Position numbers and translations under genes: made by a program
The notes under the pieces: generated by a model
Told to the model about the DNA's origin: nothing
The model's database searches: none
The model's input: only the letters and a program-made list of their open reading frames with translations
Source of the DNA: Haliclona indistincta
Lineage: Eukaryota; Porifera; Demospongiae; Haplosclerida; Chalinidae
Assembly: GCA_964017065.1 (NCBI GenBank)
Contig: OZ024787.1
Span: 14,684,453 to 14,748,452 of the forward strand
DNA length: 64,000 nucleotides
Reading direction: 5' to 3'
Shown here: positions 32,834 through 57,689 of the stretch, piece after piece
Layout: the number at the start of each line of letters is the position of its first letter
How positions within the stretch are numbered: the stretch's first letter is position 1

Positions 32834-32933
32834 TCCCGGACGGAGAATAATCATACATGAGTTACTCTACCTAACTTAACTACTATTGAAGTTATGATAC
32901 CTATGCTACAGAGCACAGGGGAGGGTGGGGTGG

Positions 32934-33095
32934 GAGCGTAGCGAATGCTTTGCTGCTGCTCGCTTTCTGGCGCGGACTACGTTGCATGTGCTAACCTACT
33001 GCGCATGCTCCAATTCCCCCCCCCCATGCCCCCAACAGGCGAAGTCCCGGGTTTACATTAACTCCATTTAAACGTGATACTTATTAAATGACATT
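32934..33095. repeat. Terminal direct repeat of the YR retrotransposon, 3' end of the element
   Basis: 162 bp, GAGCGTAGCGAATGC to TTAAATGACATT, with a run of ten C. Confidence 0.95.
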
Positions 33096-33654
33096 TAATC
33101 TAAATTCCCTCACTTAGCAGCCCGCCCTCTTGGAGGGCGGAACCCTGTTGATGAATCACCCTTAACCCCTATGAGTATCCCTTCTGAAGAAAACCCTTTT
33201 TCACTTACCTTTCTTCAACCCCATCGTTGAGGGGGTTGGCAGGTGCACACCCAAGGGCTCCCGGGAGGGCAGTCCGGTTAGCGAGTGCATAGCATTTATT
33301 TAGTTCTTTCAGTCCAACCTGCTGCATCATATAGCGCGATGGGAACCACCTCAGCTTTAGGTATGATGTGTAGCTGTCTAAATGTATAGTAACTGTATGG
33401 CGTAAGCTTTCAGGTTGTTGAAGGGGGAATAAGTGATGGTGCTGCGCACCGGACGGCCCACCCGAGCGAGTCACCCCAGGTGGCGAAACTTGGGACTCCC
33501 TTCAATAATGTACCTGTAACTACCGTACCCTATCCCCCCAATGTCAAAAAAAAATGAATAACCATAACTCTGATTCTGGGTACAGGACATAGTGGAGGTG
33601 ACAGAACCAGTGTTGTATGCACACATCTATTAAATGTGATATAATGGAATTGAG
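33096..33654 (-). other. Non-coding 3' internal part of the YR retrotransposon
   Basis: Between the recombinase stop and the terminal repeat. It includes GC-rich sequence around 33220-33290 that may be structured. No convincing open frame. Confidence 0.5.
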
Positions 33655-34793
33655 TCAGCGGGAGTGCTTGTGCTTGTCTTTAGGATGCTTGGGGAGAATA
33701 CTGCGGTCCTGGATAGCGGCTGGCGCAGCGAGAGTTGATGATACTTTGGCTAGTTGACTCCTCGGCGTTCGTATGTATCTGTGGTAAGCGTCCGATTCCC
33801 AACGGCCTAACATCTTTATCATGGAGTCTTCCAGACCTCTCCTGGCTGCAGCAGTTGCCGCCCCAATGCGGAAGCTGTGACCACTAAATGAAGATTCGTC
33901 CTCTTGGATGTTAGCTTGGGATAGTGCTTCCCGTAGAGCCGAGACCAGTCGTTGCCTGGTGAGCGGACGGCCATCCTGGAAATGGAGCAGCGGGCCCTGA
34001 CCGCTCCCTCGGGCGGCCAGGAAGGAGACCATTGCAGATACGGGGCAGAGCTGACGGTCGGTCTTGCCCAAGAAAATGTTGACTCCCTGCCTGAATGGGT
34101 CTGTCTTGCTGCACTTGATTCTCACCCTCACCACTGATGGGGATTGCCGGCTATCTACTGCTATATCGCTGAACGTTAGGTGGGTGTCTGGGTCGAACGC
34201 CGTGTCAGATGGGATCGTGAATTCCCCTGCCCTTAGAAATCCAAAGAAACCTAGCGTGAATGCAGCCCACAGCATCAGTTTGTCGAACGGCAGTGGTGAC
34301 TGACTCAGCCAGGTAGCTTGAATCTTTTCGAGAATTTCTGGCGTGATTGGTAGGCGGGGACGAGTTTGCGATGACTTGGACTGATCTCTCTTGATCCCTT
34401 TAAGGACGTAAGCTAATCTGGGCCATTGGGCGCCTGCGAATGGATCAGCCAGACCAGCTGTGATTTGGAGGTGTCTGGCCGCAGAGAGGTAGCACTTTAT
34501 CGAAGAGTGTTTGATCCCTTCCATAGCCAAGCTTGAAACAAACCTGCACAGTGTTGACTCTGACAGAGGGGTGGTCGGGAGACTCCATGACGAACAGAAC
34601 TTAGAGTATCTCCTCTTGGCAGAGAGGTAGGTCTTGGCTGTCGAGTCCGCTATGCCCTTGGAATAGTAGTTGGAAACAGCTGTCTCCAGCGACTGGAGGT
34701 CCAGTCGGGCCTCTCTAGGACTAACAGTTGGAATACTTCCTGAGGGATTGGAGTCGGGATGGGACTTGGGGGAGCCTGTGAAAGGGATTCAAA
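33655..34793 (-). CDS. Tyrosine recombinase of the YR retrotransposon
   Basis: From the Met at 34530 the frame codes for 291 aa with the catalytic set: Arg in GFFGFLRAGE (residue 100), Lys in KCSKTD, HSFR (His218/Arg221), a Trp in GRW at the usual second-His position, and Tyr in YHRYIRT (252). The same frame stays open upstream to about 34793 and codes for a plausible core-binding domain (YYSKGIADSTAKTYLSAKRR), so the true protein probably starts before that Met. It overlaps the end of the RT frame by about 140 nt in another frame, as is usual for this class. The enzyme would integrate circular cDNA without target duplication. It looks intact. Confidence 0.85.
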
Positions 34794-36446
34794 GAATGTC
34801 ATGAGGTCATTGCGTGAAAGCGCATCGGCTGCTGTGTTGCTGGCCCCTGTCACGTGCAGAGCTGATAGTGAAATGTCGTAATGAGCTAGGTAGAATGCCA
34901 AGCAGCGGAGAAGTTGAGCTAGAGCTGGGTCCTTTGCTGACCCCTTGTTCAACACGCGAACGACTGCTTCATTATCGCAGTGACATGTTACATGTGCTAG
35001 GCGCCAATTCTTGCCCCAAACAGCTACTGCTACCACTATGGGGATTAGCTCCAATGTTGCGATGTTCGCAGATCGTAGTGAGGTTGGCCACTGCAGCTGA
35101 AACCATTGTCTTCCCCAGAAGGCACCTCCACCCCAAGAGCCTGATGCGTCTGAAGTTAGCGAGATCTGAGTCTGGGCCATTGGGATGATGCTGATTCCAT
35201 TCCACCTTGATAAAAAAAGGTGCCACCATAGGATGTCTGAGCGAGAGGGCGCGTGGAGTCTGAGATTAAAATGGTCGTGACGTACTGATTTGGCCCGGTC
35301 GATGAGATGGCGTACGAATGGGCGGCCCGGACGGACTACGGCTGCTGCGTGCTGAAGAGAGCCGACTAGGGAGAGTAGGTCTCTCTTTATGCAGACCCTC
35401 CTGTCCAGCCATCTGACTAGCTCCATCCTCAGACGTTGAAGTTTGTCGTCCGGTAGACGGAGCTCCCCACGTTCTGAGTCGAAGGTCAGGCCTAAGAATG
35501 ACAGCACTGTTGACGGCGCTTCTATTTTTTGAGGAGACACTGGGATACCTAGGTCAGCGCAGGTTTGTAGTGCCGTTGTTAGGTCTGCATCGCAGGAGTC
35601 TGACCCGCTGGGTCCCACGAATAGGAAGTCATCTAGGTAGTGGATGGCGTACCTCACTCCTCTGGTAGCCATCACCCAGAGCAGAGCGTCTGCTGTGGCC
35701 GAGAAGATCTTAGGAGCAGATCTTAAACCGAATGGAAGGGCTGCTTCCATAAAGGTGGCATTTCTGTGCTTGAGAGTCAGTAGAGGTCTGTCATCTGGGT
35801 GCACAGGAACTGTCCTGTAGGCATTCTTTAGGTCCAGCTTTGCAAGGAGACAGCCACGCCCGAGCTCCTGTACCATGGCTATGGCCTCATCGATGCCTGC
35901 ATAGTGGATTGAGGACGCGTCTCTGTCTATGCCATCGTTTACGCTGTGGTCCTTTGGGGAAGAGAGGTCAAATATCAGCCGCCACTTGTTAGCTCTGTGC
36001 TTTTTGGGGATGACCCCCATGGGGCTCACTTGAGCCCGAGGAAGCGGTGCTGCTAGGGGACCCAGTATCCTGCCAGACACGATTTCCTCTTCTAAATATT
36101 CATCAATAATCTCTGGGTGTTCCGCTGCTGAGCGCATGTTACGGTGTGAGGACCTTAGGGTGACTTTTTGGCGGTTGAAGCCGATTCTGAAGCCCTCCGT
36201 GAATCCTCCTAGCAGGTAGGAGGATAGCCGCTGATCCGGGAAGTCCGCCATCGCCCACTTCCATGCTTCCCGGTTGACTGGGGTGACCACTTGGGATAAT
36301 GGATGAGCGAGTGGGCTATGGTTATCGGTGGGGATGCAGGTGTCCAGGGCCAGTAAGTCTTTCATGTAGCGGTATCTGCCATTCTGGATATTGCAGGCTC
36401 TTAGCATGGACGGGGTGACCACTGTGGTGAGAGGAAGACAAGACAC
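34650..36446 (-). CDS. Reverse transcriptase - RNase H of the YR retrotransposon
   Basis: 598 codons. RT fingers/palm with KWRLIFDLSSPKDHSVNDGI, AKLDLKNAYRTVPV (first catalytic Asp), LPFGLRSAPKIFS, and the YLDDF box at residues 270-274. RNase H has the expected acidic set: TSDAS (Asp433), LELIPI (Glu466), HCDNEA (Asp491) and NTAADALSR (Asp541). All catalytic positions are present, so it may be functional. No methyltransferase or YqaJ domain follows. The upstream end may extend beyond this Met, since a recoding or overlapping start from gag is common in the family. Confidence 0.9.
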   Translation of the reverse strand: MSCLPLTTVVTPSMLRACNIQNGRYRYMKDLLALDTCIPTDNHSPLAHPLSQVVTPVNREAWKWAMADFPDQRLSSYLLGGFTEGFRIGFNRQKVTLRSSHRNMRSAAEHPEIIDEYLEEEIVSGRILGPLAAPLPRAQVSPMGVIPKKHRANKWRLIFDLSSPKDHSVNDGIDRDASSIHYAGIDEAIAMVQELGRGCLLAKLDLKNAYRTVPVHPDDRPLLTLKHRNATFMEAALPFGLRSAPKIFSATADALLWVMATRGVRYAIHYLDDFLFVGPSGSDSCDADLTTALQTCADLGIPVSPQKIEAPSTVLSFLGLTFDSERGELRLPDDKLQRLRMELVRWLDRRVCIKRDLLSLVGSLQHAAAVVRPGRPFVRHLIDRAKSVRHDHFNLRLHAPSRSDILWWHLFLSRWNGISIIPMAQTQISLTSDASGSWGGGAFWGRQWFQLQWPTSLRSANIATLELIPIVVAVAVWGKNWRLAHVTCHCDNEAVVRVLNKGSAKDPALAQLLRCLAFYLAHYDISLSALHVTGASNTAADALSRNDLMTFFESLSQAPPSPIPTPIPQEVFQLLVLERPDWTSSRWRQLFPTTIPRA

Positions 36447-36730
36447 AAATACATTTGGTACTGAACTGCGCAGGCTTGTGAGCTCTGCCCCCTGTGGCGC
36501 TATTATTCACTTCATAAATTATATAAATTAATTATTATTGATCCAACACAGGGTGCAGAATTATGACAGAACATAATCAAGTTTAGTCAGCGCATTCTCT
36601 GCCATGGTGCAATGGCTATAGATGGGATAGTGAGCGGTTATACATTGGATAAATACAAATGCCGCTATACATGGGTTTCAGCGAGAGATCTCCTGTCCTT
36701 CCACTACGTGCCCGTGGTAGCAGTGGTGTC

Positions 36731-37789
36731 TTACTGGTTAGAGTGTTGACGACGCCCCGCGGCTCTTTTATAGAAAGAGTCCTGTTCCGTCTTGGGGCAT
36801 TCTGATGCACGGTGCTCCCCTGGGCAGGTTGCACAAGTGTGGCGGTACCTGCACACCTCTCTGGTGCACTCTCCCCTGTTCCACTGAATGCATATGGGGG
36901 ACGAGCCTGATAGATACTTTTGGCGAGATTTGTGATGGGAGAGTGGGGTGGAAGGTGCCACCATGGACGGTGGGCGGGGTTCCGGGCGACTGTGGCTCAT
37001 CAGGGCTTTTAGTGCGCATGAGTCTGCTTCATGGTCCACTCCACCGCAGAGGCGACATTGGCGACCATCTCTGTCCCTGCCTCCCACCAGATATGTGGCA
37101 TGCAGGGAGGCGTCTAGCCTTGACCAGTCCATCCGCGCTACTGGGCAGGCGGGGTCCTGATCGCCAACTGCAGCATGTTGGCGGAATAAGGTGTCGTAGT
37201 CGCTCCAGCCTCTTCCCCCATTCCTGCGTGCCTCAGATATCAGTAGGCACATATAAGCTAACCTATCCTTGATCAGGTGCGGATGTGAAACCGCCAAAAC
37301 CGCTAGGTACTGGCTAAAGCAGTACGCCCAGGCCGCGATGTTTGGAATGTCCCTCAGTTTTGGGCGTTGGCTGGGTGGTACGCCAGTGAACGCTGCTCGG
37401 TCTATTGCCTCCAGCTTCTTTATCAGCTCAACATTATCTGGCAGGAATTCCTTGAGTTCGATGAACTGCAGCGACTGAATTTTTGTGACCAGCTTTGCTG
37501 GTATAATTGGGATTGATGAAGAAAGACGGAATGGCAGAGCTTTCGGGCGAGGAGTAGTGTTGTCAGTGGCGCCATTTGCCGGCTGCTGTTCCTCCTGGTC
37601 AATGATGGCGACGCCTGCTAATGCCCTGACCTGGGATGCTGTGGGTAGGTAGGAGAGAAGCGACGTCACAGTTGGCATGGGGGCATGGTAGTAGGAGGAC
37701 ATTAGGGGGCGTGACTGGGTAGCGACACGGGTGTCAGGTTTAAGCGGGGAACCACTTGTGGGTGCCTTAGCGGAGCAAGCCCCTGCCAT
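36731..37789 (-). CDS. Gag-like protein with CCHC and CCCH zinc fingers (YR retrotransposon)
   Basis: 352 codons. The N-terminal half is Pro/Ser-rich, then a helical region (KLVTKIQSLQFIELKEFL and AWAYCFSQYLAVLAVSHP). The C-terminal part has a zinc knuckle CRLCGGVDHEADSC and a CCCH finger CIQWNRGECTREVCRYRH, then CATCPGEHRASEC. It probably packages element RNA. Confidence 0.8.
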   Translation of the reverse strand: MAGACSAKAPTSGSPLKPDTRVATQSRPLMSSYYHAPMPTVTSLLSYLPTASQVRALAGVAIIDQEEQQPANGATDNTTPRPKALPFRLSSSIPIIPAKLVTKIQSLQFIELKEFLPDNVELIKKLEAIDRAAFTGVPPSQRPKLRDIPNIAAWAYCFSQYLAVLAVSHPHLIKDRLAYMCLLISEARRNGGRGWSDYDTLFRQHAAVGDQDPACPVARMDWSRLDASLHATYLVGGRDRDGRQCRLCGGVDHEADSCALKALMSHSRPEPRPPSMVAPSTPLSHHKSRQKYLSGSSPICIQWNRGECTREVCRYRHTCATCPGEHRASECPKTEQDSFYKRAAGRRQHSNQ

Positions 37790-38023
37790 GCCTGCTGTTT
37801 CCTTTGTGCCGCAGGGGGTGAACTAGAATGAGCGCGACAAGATGCTCGGGTTATAGCGCTTGTAAGCAGTGAGGGGATAGCGCAATCCGACCCCTAGCGC
37901 ACTAGGCGGGCAGCCTGCCCATGGAGAGCTGCAGCGCAAGCTGGTGAGTAGCGCGTGAGGGAGAGCAGAGGGCTAATCTGGGGGGCGGGGGGGGACCGGG
38001 TTGCTGTTTTAGCGGCTATCGAC

Positions 38024-38602
38024 CTAAGCGGGATCGGACGCGCGGGCGCGGATGGACTCAAGCAAGGCACACCCGGGCGCGGGCATCAAATACTGATTGC
38101 GCTTACAATAGTCATTGTACGTGTTGGAGTCCGTGAGGCGCACATATTCTGTCGCATTCCGCGCTATGGCGCGCCTAGTATGCTGTTCTTGGTCTCGTCG
38201 CGTTGTTTGCGAGTGAGGCGCCGTCGCATGCCCGGGTGTCTGATCCGTCCCCCGCCCGTGTAGTCGCCGATTTGAGGAGTGCTTAGGTAGCTGTGTGTGC
38301 TTAGTACCTTGACTAGGCTCATGCTGTGATTGAGATTGGGATGGGTTGGACTGCTGTTCTTGGTTGGTCCGCTGCCCTTGGTCGGACTGCTGCGGCCCCG
38401 AGTCGGAAGTGGTGTGTCTCGCTCGAGCGACTTCAGCCGCTCTTGTAACTTGTTCAACAATGCGGGGAAGTGCTGCGTCCAGTGCTCTCTCCACTGCAGT
38501 GTCTACGTCTAACTGGAAAGGATCCAGCCGACGGGACCAGTACGTGGACGGGTCTTCGTGCGAAGGGCCCGGCATCGAGTAGTAGTTGGGGGGGTAGCTC
38601 AT
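38024..38602 (-). CDS. First open frame of the YR retrotransposon (gag N-terminus or separate ORF)
   Basis: 192 codons beginning MSYPPNYYSMPGPSHEDPST, Gln/Ser/Arg-rich, low complexity, no known domain. It ends 235 bp before the zinc-finger gag frame. The two could be joined by an intron or frameshift, or be separate ORFs. It starts within 35 bp of the terminal repeat, suiting the first ORF of the transcript. Confidence 0.55.
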   Translation of the reverse strand: MSYPPNYYSMPGPSHEDPSTYWSRRLDPFQLDVDTAVERALDAALPRIVEQVTRAAEVARARHTTSDSGPQQSDQGQRTNQEQQSNPSQSQSQHEPSQGTKHTQLPKHSSNRRLHGRGTDQTPGHATAPHSQTTRRDQEQHTRRAIARNATEYVRLTDSNTYNDYCKRNQYLMPAPGCALLESIRARASDPA

Positions 38603-38634
38603 GGCAGCGATTAGTATTTGAGATTAGTAGAGAT

Positions 38635-38795
38635 GAGCGTAGCGAATGCTTTGCTGCTGCTCGCTTTCTGGCGCGGACTACGTTGCATGTGCTAACCTAC
38701 TGCGCATGCTCCAATTCCCCCCCCCATGCCCCCAACAGGCGAAGTCCCGGGTTTACATTAACTCCATTTAAACGTGATACTTATTAAATGACATT
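38635..38795. repeat. Terminal direct repeat of the YR retrotransposon, 5' end of the element
   Basis: 161 bp, matching 32934-33095 except for one C fewer in the C run. Confidence 0.95.
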
Positions 38796-38905
38796 CAAAC
38801 TTTGAAAATAGATTTAGCTAGTCTGATCCAGTTCTAATGTACTATTAGTAATTATGTGTCTGCCTTGCAAATTACATTTTCGGATGTTTATGCTGGGAGT
38901 GTGGT

Positions 38906-39249
38906 AGCCTAGTACCTAGTCGTTAAATTAACGCCTAGTATCAAATGCACACGCATGCGCGAATAAAATGGGCGGGGACAGCTATAGCATGCTTTCACAT
39001 CGTGCCAGTATCTAACCAACCGTGGATACTCGTAGCTACAGGATTGTATGTCCAAGTTTGCTGCCAACTACGTCTTGTCATTCGTTAGTGTTCGAATTTC
39101 TTAGTCAGCAAAACTGAAGCACGAGGTCAGTACACATGTCACAAACGTGAACGGAAAATATCCGGTATTACTGGAATGTCGGGAAAATTTCGCGCATGCG
39201 TATACATTTGAAACTAGGCGCTCTATTTGGCGCCGAGGTACTAGGCTAT
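38906..39249. mobile_element. 344-bp MITE with about 60-bp TIRs and perfect 9-bp target duplication
   Basis: Ends AGCCTAGTACCT... and ...GGTACTAGGCTAT are inverse complements, extending inward through GCCTAGT-TCAAATG and ACGCATGCGCGAA. GAGTGTGGT flanks both sides (38897-38905 and 39250-39258). A 9-bp duplication with long TIRs suggests a Mutator-like origin. No protein is encoded. Confidence 0.8.
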
Positions 39250-39615
39250 GAGTGTGGTTGCTTGAGGGTTAAGCGTTTCAGATCATCTGTGATTTACATG
39301 TGTGTGTGACATGGTTGTTAGTATCTTACCACTCAAAGATTGTCATGTAATAGTTCTCTACAGCTCAGCTGTAACTTTTCAAAACTTGCATGCGACATCA
39401 GGATATTTAGCCTATGCCTTGCTAATAGCTGTTCTGCTGATTAAAACAATCACACACTAACATGTAGGAAAGAAAGAACAAGATGTAATACAATAGATAC
39501 AAAACAATTAATATATAAATTTACGAAGAAAAAATTTAAATAAATAAATCTTAATTGTTTGTGTACAATATGTGATATCAGTTTTATTTATTAATTTTTG
39601 TTGTTTGTTTCACAG

Positions 39616-54400
<14,785 letters not shown>

Positions 54401-54733
54401 TCATCAGATCAGTATTTATAACATTGTAATAATATCACCTTTCTTCCTTTTTCAATCAATTATTCATGACCTATTGTCGGTTTTACTTATTATTATTATT
54501 GCAAGATGTGTCAGAATGCGTTGGAACACTATAATTTATTGCACCTTTCCTCTCAAATGTTTTGTTTATTGTAATATCATCCATACCGTTTGTTATTCAT
54601 TTCTCATGTCGTCTTTATTGGATAATGTATCTTGATTATTGTGACACTCATAAAACACTCGTTATAGTACACATCCGGTCGGCGAGTTCAAAGCGCATAA
54701 TTACGTTGGTGGGCGCGCGCGGGCAAACCCGGG

Positions 54734-54739
54734 TATAAA
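54734..54739 (+). promoter_or_regulatory. TATA box (TATAAA) for the coiled-coil gene
   Basis: In a GC-rich context (CCCGGGTATAAAGGGAGC), 98 bp before the start codon. A transcription start near 54765 would fit. Confidence 0.6.
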
Positions 54740-54836
54740 GGGAGCTGTTCAAGTCACGTCCATCATTCAAAAAGTTTCAGTCCAAGATTAGAAAGCAGCA
54801 AAAGCATCAACAGAAGCAGCTATATTTGCAGCAATC

Positions 54837-55539
54837 ATGTCTACAATTGTCGAAACGCATCTTGCTGATATCTCCCGGCGATTCGGACCAACTGACGATT
54901 TGTCAGCCATCGGCTCCAGCACTCCTGACCGCCTGTCGCCCTGTCCAGCAGTTCAGCCGCAAAGCGCTCACTCGAGAACAAGCTCCACGAGTGACTCTGC
55001 CTTCTATGAGTACGACACCATCGAGACATCGGCCCAATCCAGGTTGGTTTGTAGCTACGTGACTTGCATGTTAGTCTCGTGGGAGAGAAATATGATAGCT
55101 AGCGCATCATGTGCTCTGATCCTTATCACAATTTAACCGGTTCTCGTCTTTCTTCTATAGCAATGCATTGTTGGAAAAATTCGCCATGATGGAAGAGAGA
55201 TTGAGAAGCATGGAAGCTAAGCTGAGGCAAGAGTCACAAGAGAGAGCAATACTGGCAGTGAAAGTAGCCAAGCTCGAGGAAGAGAACGAGACTCTGAAGG
55301 GAAACAGACAGAACGCCATCTCACAGCTTCAGACATTCTCTGAGAAGTTCTTTGCAATGAAGGAACCACTTGCTCCAAAATTCGATCCATCCTCACCAGT
55401 GTTCACCAGCCCATTGAACTCACCTCGAGGCAGCCACATGGAGCTGAGAAGGACTGGTTCATCATCCAGCATGGCTAGCAGAGCAAGCAGACAGTCCATC
55501 AAGTCCCGCTCAAGACCGACCAGCGGTATCTCGCTATAA
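54837..55539 (+). CDS. Small Ser-rich coiled-coil protein, 2 exons, 194 aa, family not recognised
   Basis: Exon 54837-55042 (donor AG|GTTGGT, phase 2) joins 55161-55539 (acceptor TTCTATAG). The N-terminal 68 residues (MSTIVETHLADISRRFGPTD) are Ser/Thr-rich. Residues about 70-125 form a charged coiled coil (EKFAMMEERLRSMEAKLRQE, then KVAKLEEENETLKG). The tail is Ser/Arg-rich (SSSSMASRASRQS, SRPTSGISL). No known domain. The start follows a TATA box and a 5' UTR of about 70 nt. The gene is compact, unlike its neighbours. The tail could be a phosphorylation target (inference). Confidence 0.75.
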
Positions 55540-56005
55540 AGTCTCACTCAGTCACAGGCCCGCACATGTCACAAACTGTTTCACATATACTGTATTATAA
55601 CTCATCACAAATCCCTTTTCTGTTTGTCTGTTTTTGTATCAGTTTCTGTCTCTGGAATTTGGTGTCCTTTCACCATCATGAAGTTATTGTAACTTGTGTA
55701 CAAGTTGTGCACTAAACTGATGTTGTATATATAAGCAGAGTCAACCCAAGGCTTTCTGTGTATTTATATCTATATGCAAAATGAAAAAAAAAAACTTTTC
55801 AAACCTTTGAAGTTAAAGCATTGTCTAAACTAACTAATGACACGGTGAGAGGTCATCACATGAAGCAACTGAGACACAACACGTGTGTGGAGATGAACCA
55901 CACCTGGTGCTGATGGACAGGAACACCATCCTGCTGATGGGGTGAGTCACTCGACCACTTTGAAGAGGAAATCACACACACAGCTGCATGCAGGTCCTAT
56001 GAGCA
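55540..56005. other. 3' flank of the coiled-coil gene
   Basis: A/T-rich with an A run near 55785. No canonical AATAAA was found within 250 bp of the stop. Confidence 0.4.
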
Positions 56006-56345
56006 GGTCTGTTGTGTACAGTATAAAGTTAGATTCACTCAATCATTTGTGCTATAGAGCAGTAACTCAGTCGTTTGTTGTGTACAGTATAAAGCAAGAT
56101 TCACTCAATCATTTGTGCTATAGAACAGTAACTCAGTGGTTTGTTGTGTACAGTATAAAGCAAGATTCACTCAATCATGACTAGTGTCTGCGATAGAGCA
56201 GTAACTCAGTGGTTTGTTGTGTACAGTATAAAGCAAGACTCACTCAATCATGACTAGTGTCTGCTATAGAGCAGTAACTCAGTGGTTTGTTGTGTACAGT
56301 ATAAAGCAAGATTCACTCAATCAGAGCAGTAATTCAGTGGTTTGT
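56006..56345. repeat. 75-bp minisatellite, third array (about 5 degenerate copies)
   Basis: Same unit and orientation as 53331-53912, downstream of a different gene. Confidence 0.9.
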
Positions 56346-57620
56346 TGTGTCAATGGTAGATCAATGGTATAAGTCCATAGTTACAGCCTGGGTGTAGCCA
56401 GGAGGTTAGAGGAGGAGTGACCAGTCTCACAATAACAACAGCAAGTGTCAATAGGATCAGTATTGGCAGTGAAATATTCCAATGTGTAGTCAGCTAGTGT
56501 GTGTGTATGATAAGAGAGTTGCTTTGAAGTCTATCACTAACTGTGAGCATGACAGTATGTAGTGAAAGCATTGGCCTCCTAATATGACATGCTTGAGGCT
56601 AATTTTACAGCACCAAAGGCTAATCTTATCAGAATACATTGCATTCCATGAATGCTCTCAACCCCATGTACCTGACATTGTGCTGAAGCCTATCAAACAA
56701 TTGCCCGCTCAGACTTGGCGGGCAATAGCATCTGGAATGCTATCACCAGCTAGAATCCACTACAGTGTGTTTTAGTAATGAGAAGGCATCATAGCATGTA
56801 ACAGTGTTGCTACAGGTGATACATACCACCATCACCTAGCTACCATACCAGAACATTAAACTATCACATACTTTCAAAGTGCAACAAAACTCAAGTACTG
56901 AGCTATACTGCAACACCTACTAGTGTCTGTCAAGCTCACACACACACACACACAGTGTTTCATCAATGCAAGATGTTAATAGCTGTGTCAGTGTCAACAC
57001 ACAAGCAGTGGTTCACTGTTGTCCTCTCTTCTATCAATCATGCATATTTGACCTTGTCAGACAGCGATCACTCCCAGCATTTTCCATCTCTGAGAATGGC
57101 TAACGAGATTCAGTTAACTCAGTTATCATATTCCAGACGTTACAAACCTCCCAACATGACTAATGTATTATCAGTACACCGGACAAGGTTCATACCTTTG
57201 GTAGGATATATGGATACACACTGGTTCATTCACAATACTAACTAACTAAACCAATTAGAGGAAGGAACTAACCATTCAAACACGCAGAGTGACAAGATTT
57301 GTCGTTATGTCATGTAGTGACAGGCGCCACTAGCAAAAATAAAATAACACTGTCTAGGTACCGCAGTGACCGGCAGACAGACTAGTGTTGTTTCCAGTGC
57401 ATGCACCCAGTCATAATACCATCCGAAAACAGACCTCCATACAGATAGACTGATTGAAAGATTGACAGAAACAAACTATTTAAGCAATAAAGTTAGTTGT
57501 TTTGGTTCCTATAGTGACACCAGCACTAGATCAGACAGACAGCTGGTCCACAGTGAACTGGAGACTGTGTTCCCGCCAATTATTCATTTGAAATTATGCA
57601 GACGTCCTAATTACAGTGTC
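56346..57620. other. Intergenic, nothing recognised
   Basis: Contains an (AC)n tract at about 56937-56955 and several small open frames without splice or domain support. Confidence 0.4.
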
Positions 57621-57621
57621 C

Positions 57622-57628
<7 letters not shown>

Positions 57629-57666
<38 letters not shown>
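57629..57666. repeat. (GA)n microsatellite
   Basis: Simple dinucleotide tract. Confidence 0.95.
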
Positions 57667-57667
<1 letters not shown>

Positions 57668-57689
57668 TTCGAGCAGTGTTGCTGGGTAG

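Larger units (their letters stand above)
32934..38795 (-). mobile_element. Tyrosine-recombinase (Ngaro/DIRS-type) retrotransposon, apparently full length
   Basis: A 5.86-kb element with direct terminal repeats (32934-33095 and 38635-38795) that appear to differ only by one C in a C run. On the minus strand it codes for two gag-like frames, RT-RNase H and a tyrosine recombinase in this order. It lacks an integrase and aspartic protease, and no DAM-type methyltransferase is seen after RNase H, which favours Ngaro or PAT over DIRS1. Near-identical ends and long open frames suggest recent insertion. Whether the termini are simple direct repeats or split direct repeats (A1-B1-A2-B2) cannot be settled by eye. 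Confidence 0.9.

Noticed and set aside
32563..32858. Open frames across 32634-32833
   Set aside because: They consist almost wholly of undetermined bases.
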